From: Paracoccaceae bacterium | GTDB lineage: Bacteria; Pseudomonadota; Alphaproteobacteria; Rhodobacterales; Rhodobacteraceae | Direction of reading: 5' to 3' | DNA length: 16,719 bases | Assembly (NCBI GenBank): GCA_013214715.1 | Contig: JABSSB010000017.1 | Span: 1-16,719 of the forward strand | Shown here: positions 5,769-12,550 of the stretch, piece by piece | Layout of the letters: every line of letters starts with the position of its first letter | Position numbering within the stretch: the stretch's first letter is position 1 | Position numbers and translations under genes: made by a program | Notes under the pieces: generated by a model | What the model was told of the DNA's origin: nothing | The model's input: the letters and a program-made list of their open reading frames with translations, nothing else | Databases searched by the model: none

Positions 5769-6728
5769 ATGGCACAATCCGCAAAAACCTTGACCACCGG
5801 CCTTCTGGTGCTCGACGCCTGCAACACGCTCAGCTTCGCCGCCGCCGTGGACCCGATGCGCGCCGCCAACCGGCTGGCCGGGCGCAAACTCTTTGACTGG
5901 CACTACCTCACCGCCAGCGCACAGCCCGCCCGCCTCACCAGCGGGATCGAGGTGCCCGGCACCCCCCTGCCCCGCCTCACGACCTGCGATCTGCTGATCA
6001 TCGTGGCCGGCTTCGACCTCGCGCGCCACAGTACAAGCCAACTCCGCGCCAGCCTGCGCCGCCTCGCGGCCACCGGGCCCACCATCGCAGCGATTGATGG
6101 CGGGCCCTGGCTTCTGGCCGAAGCAGGCCTGCTCGACGGCCACCGCGCCACCACCCATTGGGAAGATCTCGACGCCTTTGCGACCCGCTTCCCCCAGATC
6201 GACACACGCCGCGACCGCGTCTGCCAATCCGGCCGGATCTGGACCAGCGGCGGCGCCAGCCCAGCGATCGAAATGATGCTGCAGATCATCGCCACCCATC
6301 ACAGCCCCCGCTTTGCCGGACAGGTGGCGGGCCTCTTCCTCTATGACGCCGCCCCCGACCCAACCCGCCCACAAAGCCGGACCGGCCTCCCGCTCACCCA
6401 CAGCCCGCTCACCGCCCGCGCCCAGCGCATGATGGAGCAAACCCTCGCCACCCCCCTGCCCATCGCCGACCTCGCCCGCCATCTCGGCCTGTCCCCGCGC
6501 AGCCTGCAAATGCAATTCCAACAGGCGCTCGGCATGACCGCGCAGGCCCATTACCTCGACCTGCGCCTGTCCGAGGCCCGCCGCCTCGTGGCGGAAACCG
6601 ACCTGCCGCTCACCGATATCGCGCTCGCCACCGGTTTCGCCGCACAATCCAGCTTCGCCCGCGCCTTCCGCCGCGCCTTTGGCACTTCGGCCCGCAGCCT
6701 GCGCCAACAGGCTGTTTCTCCGCTTTAG
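5769..6728 (+). CDS. cdhR: GlxA/AraC-family regulator of carnitine catabolism (CdhR-like)
   Basis: A 319-aa regulator. Residues about 10-190 are a DJ-1/PfpI (class I glutamine-amidotransferase-like) sensor domain, with the typical LLAEAGLLDGHRATTHW (115-131). The position where enzymes of the fold carry a nucleophilic Cys is in IDGGPW, so it should be non-catalytic. Residues about 220-315 hold two AraC-type helix-turn-helix motifs (IADLARHLGLSPRSLQMQF and DIALATGFAAQSSFARAFRR). This architecture matches Pseudomonas CdhR, which senses carnitine and activates cdh genes. ATG 5769 fits the family; the ribosome binding site is weak. It is divergent from the carnitine operon with a palindrome between them. 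A REP-like element follows its stop directly. Confidence 0.88.
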   Translation: MAQSAKTLTTGLLVLDACNTLSFAAAVDPMRAANRLAGRKLFDWHYLTASAQPARLTSGIEVPGTPLPRLTTCDLLIIVAGFDLARHSTSQLRASLRRLAATGPTIAAIDGGPWLLAEAGLLDGHRATTHWEDLDAFATRFPQIDTRRDRVCQSGRIWTSGGASPAIEMMLQIIATHHSPRFAGQVAGLFLYDAAPDPTRPQSRTGLPLTHSPLTARAQRMMEQTLATPLPIADLARHLGLSPRSLQMQFQQALGMTAQAHYLDLRLSEARRLVAETDLPLTDIALATGFAAQSSFARAFRRAFGTSARSLRQQAVSPL

Positions 6729-6853
6729 AAATACCCCGGGGGATGGCGGGCCGCAGGCCAGCCATGGGGGCAGCGCCCCCAGCCGCCGAATGCGCGGCAC
6801 GCGCAGACGGCCAGACCTGCGCGGGGCGACAGCCCCCAACACCCCTGTATTTC
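6726..6853. repeat. REP/BIME-like palindromic element, copy 2
   Basis: The element is bounded by inverted ends AGAAATAC (6726-6733) and GTATTTCT (6846-6853). Inside are an imperfect hairpin ATGGCGGGCC-GCA-GGCCAGCCAT (6743-6765) and a perfect one, TGGGGGC-AGC-GCCCCCA (6765-6781). The left part repeats the core of the element at 4700-4771. The start overlaps the cdhR stop codon and the end touches the broken GDSL gene. It can also act as the cdhR terminator. Confidence 0.7.
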
Positions 6854-8066
6854 TTTAGCAAGCCTGACCGACGGCGCCCAACAGCCCGGCGGTCTGGGCA
6901 ATTTCGCCCAGCAATTGTTCAATCTGATCCCGGTCCGGCCACCCAATTTCGGCACGGCTGGCGCTGTCAGTGACGGGGTCACCCATTCCTGCTTCACAAC
7001 ACAGCTTTTGGGCAATAAGGCCGTGAACTATGCTGTGGCTGCAGGAACGGCCCTGTCCACAGAGCCGCCGACAACGCGGCGTCTATTCGGTCTGGTGCGC
7101 TTTGGTCCCCCCCCTATTGGCGCCCTGTATCGCGGCCAATCCGGATCGCGCGGATGGGCAGGGCGTGGATTTTGCAATCGATCTGGTTGCCCAACTGGCG
7201 CAGTTCGGGGCCGAAAGCTTTGCCGCCGCCATCCCAGCCCTGCCGGATTTTTCCGATGATGCGGCCGTTATGTTCATCGGCGCCAATCATGTCGGGGCGG
7301 GCGCCGACCCTTTCGAGGTTCTGACCAAAGGTACAGTCACCGCCGCCGGTCTTGGCGACGCAGGCTTTGGCGCGGTCTATGTGACCACACAGCCAATCGC
7401 GTCCTTCTTTCTGGCGTTTGATGCGCTGGACGCGACCACCAAGCCGATCTTGACGCCCAGTCCGCCCTTTACAATGTCTTCCTGTCGGCAACTCTGGCGG
7501 GGCTGAACCTTGTAACATCGGGCACCAATATCGAGATCATCGGCTTTGCGGCGCTCTCGAACGCCATCACTGAAGACCTCAGCTCTATCGGCATCCTCGC
7601 CCCGCGCAACGCGGTGCTGGCACCGCCGACGTCCTATGCATCCGACCCGACGTCCATACGTTTGCGGCTCAGCACAAGTGACGCCGGTTTCGATGCCGAT
7701 CAGGTAGCGTTCTGGGATTCGCTGCACCCGTCCGAGGCGATCCATCAGGCTTGGGCCGCGTTTCAGGCCCATGCGATTCTGTGCGGGACAACCCAGACCG
7801 GCTCCGCGTTGGGCGTGTTATCCCTTGGCTCGGTGTCTTCCGACGCGATTTTTGCGCTCGGCGGTGATGATCTAGTACTTGCCTTCAACGGGAATGACAT
7901 CGTGCTGAGCGGTCTGTCGGCGCTTGGCATCAAAGCGCGCGCGGTCGAGACGCGCGTGCTGGATGATGGCAATGGCGCGTCGCTCACGCGGGACAGCCTC
8001 AAGGACATGCTGGCCGCCGAGTTAGACCAAACCGGGCAGACGGCCAATTTCTGGGGGGTTATCTGA
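6852..8066 (+). pseudogene. GDSL/SGNH lipase with RTX-like C-terminus, broken by several frameshifts
   Basis: Pieces of one secreted GDSL lipase are spread over two frames. From about 6852, TTTAGCAAGCCTGACCGACGG preserves a damaged block I (ancestral FGDSLTDG with bases lost). The next part reads GGLGNFAQQLFNLIPVRPPN to NYAVAAGTALS. Coding then switches frame by about 7115, near a run of eight C (7107-7114), to GVDFAIDLVAQLAQFGAESF and a degenerate block III (FIGANHVG, expected GxND). It shifts back at about 7443 (one G apparently lost in AAGCCGAT) to give ALYNVFLSATLAGLNLV, block V FWDSLHPSEAIHQAW and an RTX-like ALGGDDLVLAFNGNDIVLSG. The signal peptide is missing and replaced by the REP-like element. 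The ancestral protein was probably a secreted esterase; at least three lesions make it non-functional. Confidence 0.75.
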
Positions 8067-8355
8067 CCGGTGCAGACATGATCCGGGCGGCGGGATGGGC
8101 CTGCCCCCAGATCTTCTGAGCATCCCGCGCGACCTGTCTGTCCTGCAACGCGTCCAGAGCCTTCAGGGCCTCGGCGCGGCTGCCGGTGCGGGCCAGAGCC
8201 GAATCAAAGGCGCGGCGCACGGATTGCGCCCGCCAGGGCAGAACCGCCCCCGCCATCCAGTGTCGCAACTCAGCGGGGAGCCGATCATATTCGGCCATCG
8301 GGTTTTCAGAACGGCGCTTGCAGCGCAGGCTGGTCTTTCCACGATTTCGGGACAT
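8059..8355 (-). CDS. Small basic protein of the DUF6525 type
   Basis: A 98-aa protein starting MSRNRGKTSLRCKRRSENP, rich in Arg at the N-terminus, then an Ala/Leu-rich helical region (LPAELRHWMAGAVLPWRAQS, SALARTGSRAEALKALDAL). I recognise this as a Rhodobacteraceae-restricted family, DUF6525, with no known function. ATG 8355 is chosen as the family start; a TTG nine codons upstream is possible. No good ribosome binding site is seen. Its 3' end overlaps the 3' end of the convergent GDSL pseudogene by 8 bp. A Zur-box-like palindrome lies about 50 bp upstream of its start. Confidence 0.75.
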   Translation of the reverse strand: MSRNRGKTSLRCKRRSENPMAEYDRLPAELRHWMAGAVLPWRAQSVRRAFDSALARTGSRAEALKALDALQDRQVARDAQKIWGQAHPAARIMSAPVR

Positions 8356-8403
8356 GAGGTGGTCTTGAAGCCCCCGGGGCAAATTCTCTTCGGCAGCGTC
8401 GTT

Positions 8404-8420
8404 ACGTTATATCATAACAT
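8404..8420. promoter_or_regulatory. Zur-box-like palindrome
   Basis: ACGTTATATCATAACAT carries the perfect half-sites GTTAT and ATAAC around ATC, inside an otherwise GC-rich region. It resembles proteobacterial Zur operators, whose core is GTTATANNATAAC. It sits about 50 bp ahead of the DUF6525-like gene; no zinc-transport gene is in the window. Confidence 0.4.
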
Positions 8421-8690
8421 CTCGCAACCTTGATTTGCCGCCCCGTCTTTTACCAAGGCCCGGACATGGCTTGCACGGGGTTGGCATGCTCGCAATCTGG
8501 CCCGGCGCGCGGCGAGCCAGACGGATCACGACAGAACAATGCCTCGCGCCAACAGGATCATCTTCAGCACCTACAAATCTGAGACAACCTGGCTGCATCA
8601 CAGACTGGCCAGGTCAGATCAGGTGCTGCCGTCACAGCCGTAAGAGACCAAATTCCCCTTGCGCCCTGGCGCGACAGCCCCCGCTTCAAC
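8421..8690. other. Intergenic stretch without recognisable gene
   Basis: Between the Zur-like box and the rplA terminator I see no supported gene on either strand. A 34-codon plus-strand frame from 8539 (MPRANRIIFSTYK...) lacks a ribosome binding site and any recognised similarity. The stretch may hold more eroded sequence like that at 6852-8066. Confidence 0.4.
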
Positions 8691-8722
8691 GAAAAAGCCC
8701 CGGGACTGGCCCGGGGCTTTCA
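8691..8722 (-). terminator. Rho-independent terminator after rplA
   Basis: AAAGCCCCGGG and CCCGGGGCTTT (8694-8704 and 8710-8720) form a perfect 11-bp stem with a 5-nt loop. On the minus strand it runs into a U-tract. It lies about 22 bp after the rplA stop, so rplA is the last gene of its transcript and rplJ does not follow directly. Confidence 0.92.
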
Positions 8723-8743
8723 AAAATCAAAAGCGTCGAAAGC

Positions 8744-9442
8744 TTACTGCTCGGACGCGCTGGCCACGTCGATCGACACGCCCGGGCCCATGGTCGAGCT
8801 CAGCGCGATCTTTTTCATATAGGCCCCTTTGGCACCGGCCGGTTTGGCTTTGGCCACGGCGGAAACAAAGGCGCGGACGTTCTCGACCAGCTTGGCTTCG
8901 TCAAAGGACGCTTTGCCGACACCGGCATGCACGACGCCAGCTTTTTCGACCTTGAACTGAACTTCACCGCCCTTGGCGTTCTTCACCGCATCGGCCACAT
9001 CCATGGTCACGGTGCCAACCTTGGGGTTCGGCATCAGGTTGCGGGGGCCCAGGATTTTGCCCAGACGGCCCACGACCGGCATCATGTCCGGGGTCGCGAT
9101 GCAGCGATCAAAGTCGATGGTGCCGCCCTGAATGGTCTCCATCAGGTCTTCGGCACCCACGATGTCGGCACCAGCGGCCTGGGCTTCTTCAGCCTTGGGG
9201 CCACGGGCAAACACGGCGACGCGAACGGTCTTGCCGGTGCCGTTGGGCAGGCCGACCACACCGCGGACCATCTGGTCTGCGTGGCGCGGGTCCACGCCCA
9301 GGTTCACGGCGATTTCCACGGTCTCGTCGAATTTGGCCGTTGCGTTGGCTTTCACCAATGCCACAGCTTCTTCGATGGTGAGGTTTTCCTTGCCGGCGAA
9401 AGCTTCGCGAGCAGCGGATGTGCGCTTACCTACTTTTGCCAT
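8744..9442 (-). CDS. rplA: 50S ribosomal protein L1
   Basis: A 232-aa protein of normal L1 length. It forms the L1 stalk of the large subunit by binding 23S rRNA, and represses its own operon by binding the mRNA leader. The diagnostic central segment is GRLGKILGPRNLMPNPKVGT (about residues 127-146), and it begins MAKVGKRTSAAREAF. The start is one base after the rplK stop. A strong terminator closes the transcript 22 bp downstream. Full length with no odd residues. Confidence 0.99.
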   Translation of the reverse strand: MAKVGKRTSAAREAFAGKENLTIEEAVALVKANATAKFDETVEIAVNLGVDPRHADQMVRGVVGLPNGTGKTVRVAVFARGPKAEEAQAAGADIVGAEDLMETIQGGTIDFDRCIATPDMMPVVGRLGKILGPRNLMPNPKVGTVTMDVADAVKNAKGGEVQFKVEKAGVVHAGVGKASFDEAKLVENVRAFVSAVAKAKPAGAKGAYMKKIALSSTMGPGVSIDVASASEQ

Positions 9443-9443
9443 T

Positions 9444-9869
9444 TTACTTCACCTCGATGCCCATGGAGCGGGCAGAGCCCAGGATGATCTGCATCGCGCC
9501 GTCGATATCGTTGGCGTTGAGATCTTTCATTTTGGCTTCGGCGATTTCACGCACCTGCGCCGCAGTCACGGTGCCAGCGGTTTCGCGCGACGGGTTGTTG
9601 GCACCCGATTTAATCTTCGCAGCCTTTTTCAGGTAATAGGACGCCGGGGGCGTCTTAATGTCCATGGTGAAGGACTTGTCCTGAAAATACTGGATGATCG
9701 TGGGGCATGGCGCGCCAGGCTCCATATCGCCGGTCTTGGCGTTGAAGGCCTTGCAGAATTCCATGATGTTGATGCCGCGCTGACCCAAAGCCGGTCCAAC
9801 CGGCGGGGACGGGTTTGCTTGACCGGCGGGCACCTGAAGCTTCAGCGTGCCGACGAGTTTCTTGGCCAT
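9444..9869 (-). CDS. rplK: 50S ribosomal protein L11
   Basis: A 141-aa protein, the normal length. It binds the GTPase-associated centre of 23S rRNA. Typical segments are MAKKLVGTLKLQVPAGQANP at the start and PPVGPALGQRGINIMEFCKA, followed by KTPPASYYLKKAA. The ATG at 9869 is preceded by AAGGAGA; an upstream in-frame start is not needed. rplA follows after one base. Upstream lies a probable L1-binding leader (9924-9964). Unusually, nusG is not the next gene upstream: a permease and an antisense LysR gene intervene. Confidence 0.99.
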   Translation of the reverse strand: MAKKLVGTLKLQVPAGQANPSPPVGPALGQRGINIMEFCKAFNAKTGDMEPGAPCPTIIQYFQDKSFTMDIKTPPASYYLKKAAKIKSGANNPSRETAGTVTAAQVREIAEAKMKDLNANDIDGAMQIILGSARSMGIEVK

Positions 9870-9923
9870 TGGCCATCTCCTTCGTTCCACGACCCCGAAA
9901 CGCGATCCGGGATCTTGATGTGA

Positions 9924-9964
9924 TGTGGTCTGGTCCGGCCAACGCGTTGACCTCGCCTCCCACA
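9924..9964 (-). promoter_or_regulatory. Probable L1-binding autoregulatory leader of rplK-rplA
   Basis: On the minus strand, UGUGG (9964-9960) pairs with CCACA (9928-9924). Inside are an asymmetric loop (GAGGC... opposite GGACCAGA) and an inner stem GGUCAA-CGCG-UUGGCC. A short stem with a purine-rich GGAGG side and GACCAGA opposite is the shape of L1 translational operators found ahead of rplK in proteobacteria. It is 55 nt upstream of rplK. Based on structure recognition only. Confidence 0.55.
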
Positions 9965-9985
9965 GGGACTGCCATCGATGACGAC

Positions 9986-10017
9986 AGAGCCGGGCTGTTA
10001 CAGCACAACCCGGCTCT
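9986..10017. repeat. Inverted repeat between the permease gene and rplK
   Basis: AGAGCCGGG (9986-9994) and CCCGGCTCT (10009-10017) form a perfect 9-bp stem. The 14-nt loop contains a smaller CTGT/ACAG pair. No U-tract follows on either strand, so it is not a clear intrinsic terminator. It lies 37 bp after the permease stop and ahead of the L1 leader, so it may mark the old nusG-rplK spacer or stabilise mRNA ends. Confidence 0.6.
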
Positions 10018-10054
10018 TGGCAAGGGCCGCAGCCCGTCGGTCTTTGGTGCCTCG

Positions 10055-11011
10055 TCAGAAGCCGATGAAAATCTCCGCCAGCGCGATAAAGAGCGGGATC
10101 AACAGGATCGCCACCGGCGTGCCCAAGCCCGTCGAGCCACCCACATAGGCCGAGGGATTCGCCTCGGGCACGGCGGCGCGCATCGTGGGCGGGCCTGAAA
10201 TATCCGAGCTTGAGGCCGCCATCACCGCCAGCAGGATCACGCCCCCCGCCGAAAAACCCGTCAACTGATGCGCGATCAGGCCCACACCAAAGCCCAGCAG
10301 GCCATGCAAGATCGGGGCGGTCGCACCGTAAAGGACGTAAGCATGGGCCACCTTGCGCAGTGCCGACAGGCGCGACCAGGCCTCCATCCCCATGATCAGC
10401 ATCAGGATCGACAGCAGGCCCCGGAACAACGGCTCATAAAAGCTGTCATAGACCGAATCGAGCCGGGCGAAGAGACCGATCAGCAGGCCGACCAGCAGCG
10501 CAAAAATCGCCGGGCTGCGCAGCGTGTCGACAAGGATGCCCCACACCAGACCGGTTTCAATCGCCTGTGTGTCAGCGGGTTGTGGCGCAGCATCCGGGCC
10601 GCCCTGCATGGTCAGCACATCACCAGCAGGTGCGGCCGCCTGCGCCTTACGCGCCAACCCCAACCGCGCCAGCACAATCGCCGTGACCAGCGCCGCCACA
10701 TCCATGAACGGATAAAGCGCGCCGATATAGCCGTGATAGGAGATCTGTTCTTCATCCAGGATGGCCATGCCCGCCGCAAGGGTCGAGGCCGAGACCGCCC
10801 CGAACATCCCTGCCGTGGCCAGCCCATCCGTCTGCGACACCCCCCGCTGTCGCGCCAAGGTGATCGCGCCCAACAGCACAATCGCCACCCCAGCCACCGC
10901 CGCGCCAATCGCGGGCACAAGCAGCGCCTGCAAATCGGCATCCCGAACGGCAATTCCGGCGCCGAGGCCGACCTTCAGCAGTAATACCAGCACGATGAAT
11001 TTATAGACCAA
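10055..11011 (-). CDS. Na+-dependent bicarbonate-type permease (SbtA/DUF897), probably N-terminally truncated
   Basis: About 318 aa from TTG 11011. Repeated hydrophobic helices and family segments are clear: LLLKVGLGAGIAV, GLATAGMFGAVSASTLAAGMA, a mid-protein hydrophilic loop, a second inverted repeat (LYGATAPILHGLLGFGVGL), the Ser-rich AVMAASSSDISGPPTMRAA and YVGGSTGLGTPVAI. SbtA proteins import HCO3- with Na+ across the inner membrane. The usual first helix, with a LLSPxxLFFxLG-like motif, is absent: the frame runs upstream into non-hydrophobic antisense of the LysR gene, whose ATG is only 3 bp from this TTG. No ribosome binding site is visible. It is either 5'-truncated and dead, or a short variant co-transcribed from the nusG side. 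The family call is good; functionality is doubtful. Confidence 0.75.
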   Translation of the reverse strand: MVYKFIVLVLLLKVGLGAGIAVRDADLQALLVPAIGAAVAGVAIVLLGAITLARQRGVSQTDGLATAGMFGAVSASTLAAGMAILDEEQISYHGYIGALYPFMDVAALVTAIVLARLGLARKAQAAAPAGDVLTMQGGPDAAPQPADTQAIETGLVWGILVDTLRSPAIFALLVGLLIGLFARLDSVYDSFYEPLFRGLLSILMLIMGMEAWSRLSALRKVAHAYVLYGATAPILHGLLGFGVGLIAHQLTGFSAGGVILLAVMAASSSDISGPPTMRAAVPEANPSAYVGGSTGLGTPVAILLIPLFIALAEIFIGF

Positions 11012-11013
11012 AG

Positions 11014-11874
11014 ATGAAACCGCTGAACTATCACCATCTCTATTACTTCTACCGCGTCGCGACCGAAGGGCATCTGGGCCGCATGGCCGAGATGCTGAAC
11101 CTGTCGCAATCCGCGCTCTCGATTCAGATCCGCAATCTCGAAGAGCGTCTGGGTCAACCTCTCTTTGATCACGCGGGCCGCAAGCTGACCCTGACCGAAG
11201 CCGGGCGCATCGCACTGGACCATGCGACGCGGATTTTTGGCGCGGGCGATGAGTTGCTGGCGACCCTGCGGCACACCGGCGCGGGACCACAGCCTTTGCG
11301 GGTGGGCGGGCTGTCGACGCTGTCGCGGAACTTTCAGCTGCAATTCCTGCGCCCGGCTCTGGCACTTGGCACCTATCCGGTTGTGCTGAAATCCGGCACT
11401 ATGCCTGGCCTGCTGGCAGATCTGAAGGCGCTGGCGCTGGATGTGGTGCTGACCACGGAATTACCGCCGGGCGGGACCGATAGCCCTTTCGCGGCCCAGC
11501 GCATTGACGATCAGACCATCGGCCTGCACGGGCGACCCACACTGCTGGCGCATGACACCCTGCAAGACCTGCTAGCCAATGCGCCGCTGATCCTGCCCAC
11601 TGACAACGTGATCCAGACCGGATTTGAAAACCTGATCCAGAAACTCGACGTGCAGCCCAATATCGTGGCCCATGTCGACGATATGGCGATGGTGCGCCTT
11701 CTGGCCCGTGACGGGGCCGGCGTGGCCGTGTCGCCCTCAGTCGTGCTGGCCAACGCAATAGGCGCCGGGCTTTTGACCACGGCGCCGTATGATCTGGGGC
11801 TGAAAGAGCCATTTTACGCCGTCACGCTGCCCCGGCGTTTTCCGCATCCGGGGCTGGCGGCGCTGCTGAGTTGA
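11014..11874 (+). CDS. LysR-family regulator, NhaR-like
   Basis: A 286-aa regulator. Winged helix-turn-helix at residues about 5-64: LNYHHLYYFYRVATEGHLGR, then LNLSQSALSIQIRNLEERLG and FDHAGRKLTLTEAG. The NYHHLYYF start is characteristic of NhaR, the LysR regulator of Na+/H+ antiport. The rest is the effector-binding domain, with VAVSPSVVLANAIGAGLL near the end. The ATG is back-to-back with the permease start and has no visible ribosome binding site, so translation may be leaderless or promoter sequence may have been lost. Its TGA (11872-11874) directly abuts the nusG stop on the other strand with no terminator. It is the only plus-strand gene within the ribosomal cluster. Target unknown; the neighbouring Na+-coupled permease is the obvious candidate. 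Confidence 0.9.
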   Translation: MKPLNYHHLYYFYRVATEGHLGRMAEMLNLSQSALSIQIRNLEERLGQPLFDHAGRKLTLTEAGRIALDHATRIFGAGDELLATLRHTGAGPQPLRVGGLSTLSRNFQLQFLRPALALGTYPVVLKSGTMPGLLADLKALALDVVLTTELPPGGTDSPFAAQRIDDQTIGLHGRPTLLAHDTLQDLLANAPLILPTDNVIQTGFENLIQKLDVQPNIVAHVDDMAMVRLLARDGAGVAVSPSVVLANAIGAGLLTTAPYDLGLKEPFYAVTLPRRFPHPGLAALLS

Positions 11875-12408
11875 TCAGCTTTGCTTGGTCACCTGGGTGA
11901 ACTCCAGTTCGACCGGGGTTTCACGGCCAAAGATCGACACGGTCACCTTCAGACGCTGCGCGTCGTCATCGACCTCTTCGACCATGCCGTCAAAGTCTTC
12001 GAACGGACCATCATTGACCTTGACCTTCTCACCGACCACATAGGTGATGAGCGTGCGCGGCGCTTCTTCGCCTTCCTGCACACGGTTCAGGATCTGGTTC
12101 ACCTCGGCATCGCGCATCGGCATCGGGCGGCCTTGCGGACCAAGGAATCCGGTGACGCGGTTGATCGAGTTTATCAGATGATAGCCCTGATCCGACATTT
12201 CCATATGCACCAGAACATAGCCGGGCATGAACCGGCGTTCGGTGGTGACCTTCTTGCCCCGGCGCACTTCGATGACTTCTTCGGTCGGAACCAGAACTTC
12301 GTCGATCTCGTTTTCAAGACCTTTTTCGGCCACTTCGGTCCGGATTTGCTCGGCGATTTTCTTTTCGAAATTCGAAAGAACGCTGACCGAATACCACCGC
12401 TTTGCCAT
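11875..12408 (-). CDS. nusG: Transcription termination/antitermination factor NusG
   Basis: A 177-aa NusG of normal length. The N-terminal NGN domain starts MAKRWYSVSVLSNFEKKIAE and includes RRFMPGYVLVHMEM, which contacts RNA polymerase. The C-terminal KOW domain (about 125-177) contains GEKVKVNDGPFEDFDGMVEE and binds S10 or Rho. AAGGACG upstream serves as ribosome binding site. The gene is separated from secE by 142 bp containing a terminator-like hairpin, and no terminator follows its stop. Confidence 0.98.
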   Translation of the reverse strand: MAKRWYSVSVLSNFEKKIAEQIRTEVAEKGLENEIDEVLVPTEEVIEVRRGKKVTTERRFMPGYVLVHMEMSDQGYHLINSINRVTGFLGPQGRPMPMRDAEVNQILNRVQEGEEAPRTLITYVVGEKVKVNDGPFEDFDGMVEEVDDDAQRLKVTVSIFGRETPVELEFTQVTKQS

Positions 12409-12459
12409 TGCCGTTGTCGTCCTTCATTGGTGCCATCCGCCGGAAGCCCCGGCCGGAAC

Positions 12460-12495
12460 AAAAAAGCGGCGCGCAACCGAATCGCAGCGCGCCAG
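12460..12495 (-). terminator. Terminator-like hairpin (possible attenuator) between secE and nusG
   Basis: On the minus strand, GGCGCGC (12493-12487) pairs with GCGCGCC (12474-12468). The loop is 12 nt, followed by GC and six U (12465-12460). This has the form of an intrinsic terminator, yet lies inside a normally co-transcribed gene pair. Confidence 0.7.
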
Positions 12496-12550
12496 CATGT
12501 AGAGTGTTGCGTCGGATAAACCGACCACGCGCAAAGCGCAAGGGCCGGGC

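Noticed and set aside
4105..5793. Very long plus-strand open frame (562 codons) opposite cdhC and the SGNH gene
   Set aside because: It is rich in Pro, His and Arg with no domain, and lies exactly antisense to genes with clear motifs. This is a typical high-GC shadow frame.
5763..6842. 359-codon minus-strand frame opposite cdhR
   Set aside because: It is Gly/Ala/Glu-rich antisense of a well-supported regulator, and it runs through the REP-like element.
7107..7114. C8 run considered as a phase-variation switch of the GDSL lipase
   Set aside because: At least two other frame lesions (block I and about 7443) mean a length change here could not restore the protein.
8539..8643. 34-codon plus-strand frame MPRANRIIFSTYK...
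   Set aside because: It has no ribosome binding site and no recognised family, and it is too short to support on composition alone.
8435..9487. 350-codon plus-strand frame over rplA
   Set aside because: It is antisense to ribosomal protein L1 and crosses its terminator; there is no plausible start or domain.
9986..10017. Hairpin considered as an intrinsic terminator of the permease gene
   Set aside because: There is no U-tract on either strand; it is kept only as an inverted repeat.
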